Positions 52,798 through 63,593 of a DNA stretch of 64,000 nt are shown here, piece by piece. How positions within the stretch are numbered: the first letter of the stretch is position 1; the number at the start of each line of letters is the position of its first letter. The notes beneath the pieces were generated by a model. That model ran no database searches. It was given only the letters and a program-made list of their open reading frames with translations, and was not told where the DNA came from. The stretch is from Caulobacteraceae bacterium. GTDB lineage: Bacteria > Pseudomonadota > Alphaproteobacteria > Caulobacterales > Caulobacteraceae. The translations under genes were made by a program, and so were the position numbers. The DNA lies in assembly GCA_947475735.1 (NCBI GenBank), contig CANJLQ010000007.1, forward strand, positions 124,001 to 188,000. The letters run 5' to 3'.

Positions 52798-55557
52798 TTG
52801 GCACTGATCATAATCTGCGTTCTCGTCGTGGTCATTTGGCTGGCGTTGAACGCCCAGGCGCAGAAACGAAAACGCACTGCGGCAAGCCCGCCGCCGCGGG
52901 TACCGCTCTACGACGATGAGCTAGTCTTCCCAACCCGGCATATCCGGCTTGAACTGCCGCTCGTACGTTTGGACGCCAAGACCTCTCCGTCGTCGGACCC
53001 GCCGATGCCGGCACCCACGGCTCCGGACGTCGCGCCGGATCCGCGCGGTGAGTTGATGAACGCCCACGGCATCGCCCTGACCGGTGGGCGCTACGTCGTG
53101 AAGGGCTACGGCTTCTCGGAGTTGGCCCAGGCAGTCAACTACGCCCGAAGGCTGGCCGCCCACGGTGAGGCCGAGCCCAGAGGAGGGGCCTCCGTCTCCG
53201 CGGTGGCGACACCTTCACTCGCCTCTCTACCGGTTGCAACGGCTTCCGCTTCGCGCGCCTCGATCCTGGCCCCATCGCCGCATGCCACGCGCATGGCCGA
53301 TCATGGGGTCACCTATCACGATGGCCGCTACGTCGCCGGGGCCTACGGGTTCTCGACCCTTGATCAGGCCGTAGCCTTCGCGAGCCGGAAGGGAGAGGGG
53401 CGGCCGGACCCGTCACCCCCAGTGGAAACCCGTACGGTCGCGCCGATGCCCGCACGGTCACAGGCCCTGGCAGCGGCTCCCGCACGGCTGTCTCCGGGCT
53501 GGATCGCGGCGGGCGATGGCCTTCAGATCGGACCCGTGCGCGTGCCGGGAGGAATGATCTACGCAGGCCATGCCGGAGCGTCCGCCGAATGGCTGAACGA
53601 ACGCAGTCTGGTGGACCCGTCATTGCAGGTCAGCCTGTCGGGCACCGATCCGCTCGGATCAAGCTTGCCGTACTGGCCGTCCTACAGAGACCTGACGTCG
53701 AACGCGCGCCGGTCCTATCTCGACTGGTTGGCCGCCGGGCGGGTCGACCTCGTCGGCGTCGGCTATGTCTTCCTGTTCTTCTACGGCCTGGAACGCCGGT
53801 TGTTCATCGACAAGGCGTTCAAGGAGGCTGAGAGCATCATCGCGGAGGTCGCCCGACTCAGAGTCGCCTACGGCGATAACTATTCCTTCGATGGCTATGC
53901 GCGCCGTTTTCTCGAAGCAGCCGAGCTCGTGAGATCCGGCGTGGTTGAACGGCCGATCCTGTCTCCGAGGATGGGCAATGGAGAGTTCGAGATCCCGCTT
54001 CCGGCTAGGCGTTATCTCGGCGCGCGCCTCGCGGAACAGCTTCCGTTCGACGCAGACGACTGCCTGGTCTGGGCGCTCTGTCTGCCTGACACCTATCTTC
54101 GCACGCCCGGCTCGCGATGTTTCGAGGAACTCGCGGTGCTGTGGCGCCTCCGCTTTGACCGGCGGCATCCTGAAGGGCTCAAGGTCCGTGCGCCCAAACG
54201 CAGGCTTACTGGTCAGTATCGAAGCGCAAGCAGCGCGTTCGAGCTGACCCTTGATCTCGGCGACCTGCCCGACATTGCGGCCATCGCCGCGCCGCTAAGC
54301 GGTCTTCGCGATCTTCTGTCGGAGTGCCAGACCGATCTCGAGGCCTACAGCCGGCTTCTGGGTCGGAAGCCCGAGGCTCGAGGCACACTAGAGGCTGCGC
54401 TATGCCTTCCGGACGACCTGATCGAAACCGATTGGGGGCTGAGTGCACGGGCCCTCAAGGCGGAGTTCGACGCCATCATCGGCGACCAGACTATCGTCCC
54501 GATGGCGGTCACGCGGCTCTGCGACCTTATCGGAATGGATCAGGTCGAGGGCAAGGTGCCGGTCGGCATCCATCGCCAGTTCGGCGTCGTCCTGGATCGC
54601 CTGCAGATCGCGTTCGAACCGGATCGCCGTTACGGAGACGCCGGCCTGACGTCTGATAGCCAGGTGGTCCTTTACCGGGCGGCGGGCGGTGGTCCGATCG
54701 ACTGCGAACAGCCCGCCTACCGATCGGTCCGTACAATGGCGGAGATTTCAGCGATCGCGGCTATTTCGGATGGCGAAGTGGTCTCGGCCGAGCTCGACCA
54801 GATCGAGGCCGTGATTCGCGCCGCCACGGACCTCCGGCCTGAGGAGCGTACACGCCTGTCGGCCTATGCGATGTGGTTGCTTCAGGATCGCCCGCGCCAG
54901 CTCGCGGCGATCACCAAACTGTCCAAACTGCCGGTGCCGCTAAGGACTGAGGCGGCGCGTGCCGCAGTGGCGTCAGTTTTATCCGACGGTCGGGTCCAGC
55001 CCGCCGAAATCCGTTTTCTCGAGAAACTCTATAGGGCTTTGGGCCTGCCCCAGGACGAGGTCTACGCCACCCTCCACCGGGGCCCGGCATCGCGCGACGA
55101 ACCGGTCACAGTGGCCGAGGCCGCGCCCGCTGCCAAGGACGGCGTCGCCATCCCCCAGGAACCTGTCGTTCCGACCACCGTGCAAATCGATCCCGCCCGC
55201 CTGGCCCGGCTGCGCCTGGAAACGGCGGAGGTGTCCAGTCTCCTAGCTGGCATCTTCGCGGAGGAGGAGGCCCCCGTCGCTCCGCCGGCGGTCGCGGAGA
55301 CGACTTCGGCGCGCTTTGAGGGGCTTGATGTCGCTCATTCTGAACTCCTGGGGGCCGTTGTCGACGCTTGCGGGCTTGACCGCGCGACGTTTGACACCCG
55401 CGCCAAGGCTTTGAAGCTTCTCCCGGACGGCGCGATCGAGACGATCAACGACTGGGCCTTCGACCGCTTCGACGAGCCCGTCCTCGAGGGTGATGACGAC
55501 CTTACCTGCCCTGAGCCCCTCCGACTTCAGCTTCTCGCTCTGGATCTGGCTGCATGA
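52798..55557 (+). CDS. membrane-anchored TerB_N / TerB / TerB_C domain protein
   Basis: The 919-residue protein starts at TTG after GGGGGAA. Residues 2-19 form a membrane anchor. Two copies of a roughly 33-residue motif (HGI-x5-GRYVV-x-GYGFS-x-L-x-QAV) lie at about 87-119 and 166-198. TerB_N spans about 230-350, with LPYWPSYRDL and VGYVFLFFYGLERRLF. A TerB-like helical domain with two acidic DG motifs (SDGEVVSAE, SDGRVQPAE; near 656 and 727) follows, and TerB_C (about 840-919) has LLPDGAIETINDWAFDRFDEPVLE. TerB proteins bind metals and are linked to stress and defence. It overlaps the ATPase gene as ATGA. Probably a sensor or scaffold of the operon. Confidence 0.87.
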   Translation: MALIIICVLVVVIWLALNAQAQKRKRTAASPPPRVPLYDDELVFPTRHIRLELPLVRLDAKTSPSSDPPMPAPTAPDVAPDPRGELMNAHGIALTGGRYVVKGYGFSELAQAVNYARRLAAHGEAEPRGGASVSAVATPSLASLPVATASASRASILAPSPHATRMADHGVTYHDGRYVAGAYGFSTLDQAVAFASRKGEGRPDPSPPVETRTVAPMPARSQALAAAPARLSPGWIAAGDGLQIGPVRVPGGMIYAGHAGASAEWLNERSLVDPSLQVSLSGTDPLGSSLPYWPSYRDLTSNARRSYLDWLAAGRVDLVGVGYVFLFFYGLERRLFIDKAFKEAESIIAEVARLRVAYGDNYSFDGYARRFLEAAELVRSGVVERPILSPRMGNGEFEIPLPARRYLGARLAEQLPFDADDCLVWALCLPDTYLRTPGSRCFEELAVLWRLRFDRRHPEGLKVRAPKRRLTGQYRSASSAFELTLDLGDLPDIAAIAAPLSGLRDLLSECQTDLEAYSRLLGRKPEARGTLEAALCLPDDLIETDWGLSARALKAEFDAIIGDQTIVPMAVTRLCDLIGMDQVEGKVPVGIHRQFGVVLDRLQIAFEPDRRYGDAGLTSDSQVVLYRAAGGGPIDCEQPAYRSVRTMAEISAIAAISDGEVVSAELDQIEAVIRAATDLRPEERTRLSAYAMWLLQDRPRQLAAITKLSKLPVPLRTEAARAAVASVLSDGRVQPAEIRFLEKLYRALGLPQDEVYATLHRGPASRDEPVTVAEAAPAAKDGVAIPQEPVVPTTVQIDPARLARLRLETAEVSSLLAGIFAEEEAPVAPPAVAETTSARFEGLDVAHSELLGAVVDACGLDRATFDTRAKALKLLPDGAIETINDWAFDRFDEPVLEGDDDLTCPEPLRLQLLALDLAA

Positions 55558-56864
55558 CCTCCGCACCGACGCTCAAGCCGCGGGATCGCGACATCATCCT
55601 CCAGGCCCTTGCAGCCGGCGTCGTTCCGAGGTCGGGCCTCCCACATATCCAAGTCGGCCGATCGGCTGAGATCAATGCTCTCGTGCGCGACGTGGACCGG
55701 ATCGCCGACGGGGGTTCGGCCGTCCGGTTCGTCATCGGAGAGTACGGTGCCGGCAAGACCTTCTTCCTCAATCTCGTCCGACTGATCGCTCTCGAACGGC
55801 GATGCGTGACCATCCATGCCGACTTGGCACCGGACAGGCGGATCCACGCGACCGGCGGGCAGGCGAGGGGGCTCTATGCCGAGGCCGTTCGCAACATGGC
55901 GACCCGGACTAAGCCCGACGGCAATGCTCTCGCCTCGATCGTCGAGAAATTCGTTACCGAATGTGTGCGTGACGCCGAAGGGCGCGGAGCGGGCGTCGAG
56001 GCGGTAATCGATGAGCGTCTCGCCCCGCTGCAGGATCACAACGGCGGCTACGATTTCGCGGCGGTGCTGAAAGCCTACTGGCGCGCCAGCGAGGACGCCG
56101 ACGCCGGCGGCAAGGCGGCCGCCCTGCGTTGGCTGCGAGGCGAATACACCACGAAGACCGAGGCCCGGCAGGCTCTGGGTGTCCGCAACATCATCGACGA
56201 CGGCGACGTCTACGACAGCCTCAAACTGCTCGCGGCCTTCGTCCGGCTGGCCGGATACGCCGGGCTCGTCATCGTCTTCGACGAGATGGTCAACCTGTAC
56301 AAGCTCCAGAGCGCCCAGGCGCGCAACCAGAACTTCGAGCAGATCTTGCGCATTGTGAACGACGTCCTGCAGGGTAACGCCTCCGGCATCGGCTTCGTCT
56401 TCGGGGGCACGCCGGAGTTCCTGATGGACAGCCGGCGCGGCCTGTACAGCTATCAGGCCCTGCAGTCGCGGCTGGTCGAGAACGCCTTTGCGACCAATGG
56501 GCTGATCGATCTGTCGGGACCGGTCATTCGGCTCCAGAGCCTGACCCCTGAAGATCTGCTGATCCTCCTGTTCAATCTGAGGACCGTTTTCGCCTTGGGC
56601 GACCCGGAAAAGTACCTCGTGCCCGACGAGGCCCTGCCGCTGTTCATGACCCACTGCAACAAGCGGATCGGGGAAGCCTACTTCCGGACGCCGCGCAACA
56701 CCATCAAGGCCTTCGTCCAGTTTCTGTCGGTGTTGGAGCAGAACCCTGGACAGGGCTGGGCGGACCTGATCGGCGGCGTCGATATCGCCAACGACACCGA
56801 CGGCGCCGCAGACATCGAGGTCGAGGTGGGCGGGGACGACGAGCTGGCGACGCTGCGGCTTTGA
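55554..56864 (+). CDS. BrxD-like P-loop ATPase (DUF2791-type)
   Basis: The 436-residue protein has Walker A GEYGAGKTFFL (Lys68) and Walker B LVIVFDEM (Asp243, Glu244), with a C-terminal ORC/STAND-like helical part including FGGTPEFLMDSRRGLYSYQALQSRL (partial). It begins ALKPRDRDIILQALAAGVVP-like (TLKPRDRDIILQALAAGVVP) and RSGLPHIQVGR, the opening typical of the BREX ATP-binding protein BrxD. In BREX types 2 and 6 BrxD is encoded next to the helicase BrxHI, just as here, but other BREX genes are missing. Stop overlaps the helicase start (TTGA). Likely a DNA-associated ATPase. Confidence 0.83.
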   Translation: MTSAPTLKPRDRDIILQALAAGVVPRSGLPHIQVGRSAEINALVRDVDRIADGGSAVRFVIGEYGAGKTFFLNLVRLIALERRCVTIHADLAPDRRIHATGGQARGLYAEAVRNMATRTKPDGNALASIVEKFVTECVRDAEGRGAGVEAVIDERLAPLQDHNGGYDFAAVLKAYWRASEDADAGGKAAALRWLRGEYTTKTEARQALGVRNIIDDGDVYDSLKLLAAFVRLAGYAGLVIVFDEMVNLYKLQSAQARNQNFEQILRIVNDVLQGNASGIGFVFGGTPEFLMDSRRGLYSYQALQSRLVENAFATNGLIDLSGPVIRLQSLTPEDLLILLFNLRTVFALGDPEKYLVPDEALPLFMTHCNKRIGEAYFRTPRNTIKAFVQFLSVLEQNPGQGWADLIGGVDIANDTDGAADIEVEVGGDDELATLRL

Positions 56865-59089
56865 CCGAGACCAGTTTTGATCGGCTGCATCCGGAGGTTC
56901 GGCGCTGGATTCGCGACGAAGGCTGGATCGAACTGCGGCCCGTGCAGGACCAGGCGATCCGGACAATCCTGGGAAGCGACAGGGACGTCGTAATCGCTGC
57001 GGCGACCGCAGCCGGCAAGACAGAAGCCGCCTTCCTGCCCCTCCTCACCCAGGCCGCCGGCCGCGAGGAGAGGGGCGTCTCGATCCTCTACGTCGCACCG
57101 CTCAAGGCCCTGATCAACGATCAGCACCGGCGGCTGGACCTTCTGTGTGAGCGCATGGGGGTAAGCCTGGTGCGCTGGCATGGCGATGCGCCCCAGGGTC
57201 CCAAGCAACAGATATTGAAGACGCCTCACGGCGTGGTGATGATCACTCCGGAATCGATCGAGGCGCTTCTTCTGCGCCGCTCGACGGATGCGCGCCGGCT
57301 TCTGGGGTCCCTGGACGCCATCGTCGTCGACGAACTGCATGCTTTCCTTCAGGGGCCGCGCGGGCTGCATCTGTTCAGCCTGCTACGTCGCCTGGAGCTG
57401 ATGTCGGCGCGCCGGCCCAGGCGGATCGGCCTGTCCGCCACCCTGGGCGACATGGGCATCGCAGCCGCCTGGCTGAACGCGCAGGCCCCCATGTCGGTGG
57501 ACGTTATTCAACCCGAAGGCGCCGCGCCCGAGTTAAAGCTTCAGGTCCGGGGTTACATCGAGCCCGTCGAAAGCGGCCTGTCGGGCGATGATCTGGAAGT
57601 AGACGGCGGCGACGAGGCTCTCGACCGGATCGCAGACCATGTCTTCTCCGTTCTCCGGGGCGACAACGCCCTGTTCTTCGGAGGCTCGCGCCGCAACGTC
57701 GAGGCGCTCTCGGACCGCCTCCTCCGCCGGTCCGAGAGGGCGGGCGTGCCCAATGAGTTCTTCCCCCACCACGGCAGCCTTTCCAAAGAACTACGTGAGG
57801 AGCTCGAAACCCGCCTCAAGGCGGGAACCCTGCCGACGACGGCGATCGCTACCACGACCTTGGAGCTCGGCATCGACCTCGGATCTGTGAAGTCGGTGGC
57901 TCAGCTCGGCGCGCCGCGTTCACTGGCCTCGCTGCGACAGCGGCTCGGCCGAAGCGGGCGGCGCAAGGACACACCAGCCATTCTCCGAATCTATACGCGC
58001 GAGCGGCACCTCGGTCGGGCCTCGGACCCAATCGACCGCCTGAGGCCCCAGGTCGTCCGGGCTGTCGCCGCCATTCGCCTGCTTCTCGGTCGCTTCGTCG
58101 AGACGCCTGGTGACGATCCGGCGATCGTGACGGTTGCAATCCATCAAATCCTGTCGATCATCACCGAACAGGGCGGCGCGCGGGCAGACGCCCTCTACAA
58201 GACGCTTTGCGGCGCCGGCCCTTTGGCGGCCCTGACACCCAGCGATTTCGTCGAGCTGCTGCGATGGATCTCCGGGCCGGAGGTGGGATTGATCGAACAG
58301 GCTCCGGATGGAACCCTGATGCTAGCCACAATGGGTGAGGAGCTCACCGCCGCCCGCGACTTCTATGCGGTGTTCGAGACCGACCAGGAATGGAGGCTGA
58401 TCCACGGAACGCGCGCCCTCGGCTCCATCCCGATCTCCAATGTCTTGGCGGTGGGCAGTCTTCTGGCCTTTGCGGGACGCCGGTGGCGGGTCGCGGACGT
58501 CGATGATCGAGCCAAGGTGCTTACGGTTGAGCCGCATCCCGCCGGGCGCTTGCCGAAGTTCGACCGGCAGTCGGTCGAGCCGATCGACGACAGGCTCGCG
58601 ACGGAAATCCGCGCCGTCTATTTGGACGAGGACCTTCCCGCCTTCCTGGACGAGACGGCCGTGCAGCTTTTGCAGGAAGGGCGGGCAGTATTCCACGCGC
58701 TCGACCTGGCCGAAAACGCACTCGTCGCCAGCGGCGCCGACACCCACATCCTCACGTGGAGGGGCACAGCGATGAACGATGTCCTCGCGGTCTGTCTGAC
58801 GGCTGCCGGACTCGAATGCGAGGCCCACGACCTTGGCGTGACAGTGTCCGGCACAAGCCCGTTGGAGGTGGCTGGTCTCGTGAAGCAGATGCCGGGAGCG
58901 TTCACGGCGGCTGATCTCAGTGAGTTTGTCGCCAACTTGCAGAAGGCGAAGTACGACAGGTTCGCCCCTCCCTCGCTGTTACGCAGACTGTGGGCGCGAC
59001 GACACGAGGGCGCGGTCAGTCACTTGAGCAGCTTGACCGTCTCTGTCTGTCCACCGGCAAGCTTGATCGAGGGAAAAGGCCCATTCTGA
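56861..59089 (+). CDS. Lhr-like DEAD/DEAH-box helicase (BrxHI-like)
   Basis: The 742-residue superfamily II helicase starts at TTG overlapping the preceding stop. Motifs are Q-motif-like RPVQDQAIR, Walker A AATAAGKTEAAF (Lys53), DELH at 157-160, LSATLG, and the C-lobe TTLELGIDLG and QRLGRSGRR blocks. The C-terminal part resembles Lhr/BrxHI (WRVADVDDRAKVLTVEP, then a winged-helix-like region). It probably translocates on DNA. It is the third gene of the tight TerB-ATPase-helicase operon. The last 20 residues look less conserved. Confidence 0.87.
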   Translation: MTETSFDRLHPEVRRWIRDEGWIELRPVQDQAIRTILGSDRDVVIAAATAAGKTEAAFLPLLTQAAGREERGVSILYVAPLKALINDQHRRLDLLCERMGVSLVRWHGDAPQGPKQQILKTPHGVVMITPESIEALLLRRSTDARRLLGSLDAIVVDELHAFLQGPRGLHLFSLLRRLELMSARRPRRIGLSATLGDMGIAAAWLNAQAPMSVDVIQPEGAAPELKLQVRGYIEPVESGLSGDDLEVDGGDEALDRIADHVFSVLRGDNALFFGGSRRNVEALSDRLLRRSERAGVPNEFFPHHGSLSKELREELETRLKAGTLPTTAIATTTLELGIDLGSVKSVAQLGAPRSLASLRQRLGRSGRRKDTPAILRIYTRERHLGRASDPIDRLRPQVVRAVAAIRLLLGRFVETPGDDPAIVTVAIHQILSIITEQGGARADALYKTLCGAGPLAALTPSDFVELLRWISGPEVGLIEQAPDGTLMLATMGEELTAARDFYAVFETDQEWRLIHGTRALGSIPISNVLAVGSLLAFAGRRWRVADVDDRAKVLTVEPHPAGRLPKFDRQSVEPIDDRLATEIRAVYLDEDLPAFLDETAVQLLQEGRAVFHALDLAENALVASGADTHILTWRGTAMNDVLAVCLTAAGLECEAHDLGVTVSGTSPLEVAGLVKQMPGAFTAADLSEFVANLQKAKYDRFAPPSLLRRLWARRHEGAVSHLSSLTVSVCPPASLIEGKGPF

Positions 59090-59301
59090 TGAAGATTGAT
59101 CGAGGCCGTTCGCCTCAGCCTCTGTGACTGGGCCCGAAGCGCTCCCGGCCGCCGCAATGCAACAGCAACGATAGCGTGGGGCGTACCCCGATCCCGTGTC
59201 AGTCGGAGCCGCCACCGATGCGAAAACAGCCGGACATGGTTGCAGTATGGCCGCAATAGCTCTCTGTTAGCTCGATTGGCGGGGATGTCGGCGGTGACTG
59301 G
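59090..59301 (+). other. spacer inside the island, no gene seen
   Basis: The 212 bases between the helicase and the TerB-BRCT gene have frames that are open but without recognisable content or a convincing start. Base use is less GC-skewed than in neighbouring genes. A promoter for the next gene may lie here; I see none I can call. Confidence 0.5.
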
Positions 59302-59907
59302 ATGGACGAAGCAGTTTTCAACACGCTCGGTGACGATCGGATCACGTCCCGTCAAATCGATGAGCTCATCGGTCTCGCGCGAGGGTTGGCCGCAGACGGT
59401 GATCTGAACCACAGTGAAGTTGAGTTCCTGCAGAAGTGGCTGGCAGCGAACCTGGCCATCAGCCAACAACCCCTGATCCGCACCCTTTATCATCGCATCA
59501 ATGCAGTCCTCGCTGACGGTGTCGTCGATGAGGAGGAGAAAAGCACCCTTCTCGATACGCTAAACAGCCTCTCCAACCGCGATTTCGAACTCGGCGAGGT
59601 TATGAAGCCTGCATCTTTGCCGTTGTGCGATCCGGCTCCACTGCTCAGGTTCGAAAGGCAGACCTACTGCTTCACGGGGACTTTCATCTTCGGGCAACGC
59701 AAGGACTGCGAGCGAGCAGTCGCCGAGCGCGGCGGTTCTGCCGGCTCGCTGACGCAAAAGACCAACGTCCTGGTTGTTGGCGCGTACGCCACCGACTCGT
59801 GGAAACACTCCAGCTTCGGCAACAAAATTCTGAAGGCGAGTGACTGGCGGGATCAAGGACGACCCATTGCTATCGTCTCAGAGCAGCACTGGTCATCATA
59901 CCTCTAA
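59302..59907 (+). CDS. TerB-like helical domain fused to a BRCT domain
   Basis: The 201-residue protein has an N-terminal helical part (about residues 1-95) with two acidic TerB-like motifs, AADGDLNHSEVEFLQKWL and LADGVVDEEEKSTLLDTL. The C-terminal BRCT domain (about 113-201) shows QTYCFTGTF, the RGGSAGSLTQKTNVLVVG core and SEQHW at its end. BRCT domains of this DNA-ligase-like type bind DNA ends, nicks or phosphopeptides. It is on the same strand as the three-gene operon, 212 bases away, and may be a fourth component. Start ATG has only a weak ribosome binding site. Confidence 0.82.
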   Translation: MDEAVFNTLGDDRITSRQIDELIGLARGLAADGDLNHSEVEFLQKWLAANLAISQQPLIRTLYHRINAVLADGVVDEEEKSTLLDTLNSLSNRDFELGEVMKPASLPLCDPAPLLRFERQTYCFTGTFIFGQRKDCERAVAERGGSAGSLTQKTNVLVVGAYATDSWKHSSFGNKILKASDWRDQGRPIAIVSEQHWSSYL

Positions 59908-60107
59908 GCAACAATCAGCCCGACCACCAATGTCCGCTCCCGGGGACCACGCCGTTGTCTGCTCCTGACTCATATCGGACATTGGAATGATCCGCTTTAG
60001 GGAGGTTGGTTCCGACTCAATGCAGCGGATCCTCAGTTCGCCTTCGGAAGGTTGCTTTTCGACAAAGACCGCAGATCAGCTTCGCCTTGCACCCGAAATA
60101 CTACCGA
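59908..60107. other. right edge of the accessory segment; inverted repeat, no gene
   Basis: About 200 bases between the TerB-BRCT gene and the convergent acs gene. CCAATGTCCG (59927-59936) and CGGACATTGG (59976-59985) form a 10-base inverted repeat with a 39-base spacer; a small CCTTCGGAAGG palindrome (60041-60051) followed by TTGCTTTT may be a weak terminator. No tRNA fragment repeat was found here. Confidence 0.5.
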
Positions 60108-62060
<1,953 letters not shown>

Positions 62061-62077
62061 ATCGTGGCCTTTCAGCC

Positions 62078-63430
62078 CTAGAAGCCGTATTTCACAAACA
62101 CCTGCAGGCGGGTCAGATCGCCCGAGGCGCCGGACTCCAGCTCGCGCTCACCGAACATCAACTCCGCGCCGACGTCCAGCGCGGGCAGGGGGGTCCAGAT
62201 CAGGTTGCCGCGGACGCTGCTGGCCGACTTGTTGCTGGCCAGGCCGATCAGGGACCGGTCGTTGTCGACGTTCTGGAACGAGTAGGTCAGGTTCGAGCGC
62301 CACTGCGGCCCCCAGATGTGGCGGTAGCTGGCGAAGCCGGCGACCAGGCCTATCGCCTGCAGCTCGCCGGACGCGTCCAGCACGGCGTCGTTGGCGAAGT
62401 TCAGCCCCACATAGCGCCCGATGCCCTCGCCCCCGGACAGCATGACCCGCAGGTCGTCCTTCTCGCCGACCTTGATCTTCGCCGCAGCCGACACGCCCCA
62501 GCCCGTCGTCGAGGAGTCGATCGCCCCGGCCCCGGTGGTCTCATAGGCCAGCTGGCGCAGGATCCCGGCCAGGGACGCCTCGCCCCAGGGGCCCGTCACG
62601 GCATAGCGGGCGGTGACGTCCGGCAAGCTGTTGTCGTCAGCGATGATCCGCGTCGCGCCGAGGTTGGGCGTGACCGTGGTCTCCGGATTCTCGATCGAGA
62701 TCGAGAACGGTCCCCGGGTGTAGCGGGCCTGGACCTGACGGGCGAAGACGGTGCCTTCACTGGGGCCGATATAGTCGGCCGTGTCGGGCAGGACCGCGAG
62801 GTTCTGGAAGTTGGTCCACTCCTGGCCGAACAGCCAGTTGTCGATGGTCACGAAGGCGCGCCGCAGCGACAGGTTCGACGGGCTGGTGGTCCGCTGGTCT
62901 CCGGCTCCGGGCAGGACCTGGAAATCCATCTCGACCCGGGCGCCGACCTTGCGGCCGCCCAGCATGCCATCGGTAGTCAGCCAGAACCGGGTCTGCCGCG
63001 CGTTGAAATCGGTGACCGTGCTCTCGTCCGCGCCGCCGACCGGGATCGAGCCGGGCAGGTAGAAGTCGCGCAGCAGGTCGCCGTTGGCGGGGTCGCCGAA
63101 ATTGTAGTTCGAGGCGATGAAGTCGGCCTTGACGAAGCCGCCGAATTTGATGGTGTTGTTGCCGATCCGGAAACCGTCTGCGGGCGGGGGAGCCGGTGCG
63201 GGCGGGGCCGCCGCGACCTGTTCGATCCGGATGATGTCCCGGGCCACCGCTTCCTGCTGCGCCGCCTGCTGGCTGCGGGAGGCGACGATCTCGGATTTCA
63301 GCTCGGCCAACTGCGCCTCGAGCAGGGCGATGCGGGCTTCCAGCGCCTGCTGGTCCTGGGCCAGGGCCATATTCGGCAAGGCCAGCAGGGCGAGGGCTGC
63401 GGCCCCGCCCATCAGGTTGGTTCTGATCAT
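62078..63430 (-). CDS. DcaP-like trimeric outer-membrane porin
   Basis: The 450-residue protein has a signal peptide (residues 1-25, ending NMALA), an N-terminal coiled coil ([30 protein letters not shown] in part), a Pro/Ala linker, then a beta-barrel that starts [20 protein letters not shown] and ends with [10 protein letters not shown], the aromatic terminus of outer-membrane proteins. This matches DcaP-type porins that carry organic acids in other bacteria. I use ATG 63430, which follows GGAGGA; an upstream frame extension is not supported. Encoded with acs, so acetate or a related acid is a likely cargo (inference). Confidence 0.88.
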   Translation of the reverse strand: MIRTNLMGGAAALALLALPNMALAQDQQALEARIALLEAQLAELKSEIVASRSQQAAQQEAVARDIIRIEQVAAAPPAPAPPPADGFRIGNNTIKFGGFVKADFIASNYNFGDPANGDLLRDFYLPGSIPVGGADESTVTDFNARQTRFWLTTDGMLGGRKVGARVEMDFQVLPGAGDQRTTSPSNLSLRRAFVTIDNWLFGQEWTNFQNLAVLPDTADYIGPSEGTVFARQVQARYTRGPFSISIENPETTVTPNLGATRIIADDNSLPDVTARYAVTGPWGEASLAGILRQLAYETTGAGAIDSSTTGWGVSAAAKIKVGEKDDLRVMLSGGEGIGRYVGLNFANDAVLDASGELQAIGLVAGFASYRHIWGPQWRSNLTYSFQNVDNDRSLIGLASNKSASSVRGNLIWTPLPALDVGAELMFGERELESGASGDLTRLQVFVKYGF

Positions 63431-63593
63431 GGTGTCCTCCCGGGTTCGTCTGATGCGATCCTCCGCCGACACTCTCCCGGACCTTGCCCCCGCGCGGCCA
63501 TTAGCCAATGGTCTACTTTCGACCAAAGTCGAGGGGTGGCACAGTACCGCTCTACCGGAGCGACACCGACGCACGCCCGAGGAGAAGCGCTAC
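63431..63593. promoter_or_regulatory. divergent control region between porin-acs and the response regulator
   Basis: The 163 bases between the divergent starts hold CCATT-AGCC-AATGG (63498-63511) and ACTTT-CGACC-AAAGT (63515-63529), two short inverted repeats next to each other. They are likely binding sites for the response regulator or for a promoter pair. Ribosome binding sites are GGAGGA for the porin and GGAGAAG for the regulator. Confidence 0.5.

Noticed and set aside
52798..59089. Complete BREX or DISARM system
   Set aside because: Only BrxD-like and BrxHI-like genes are present; no PglX methyltransferase, PglZ, PglW, BrxC or nuclease/methylase is encoded in the island.
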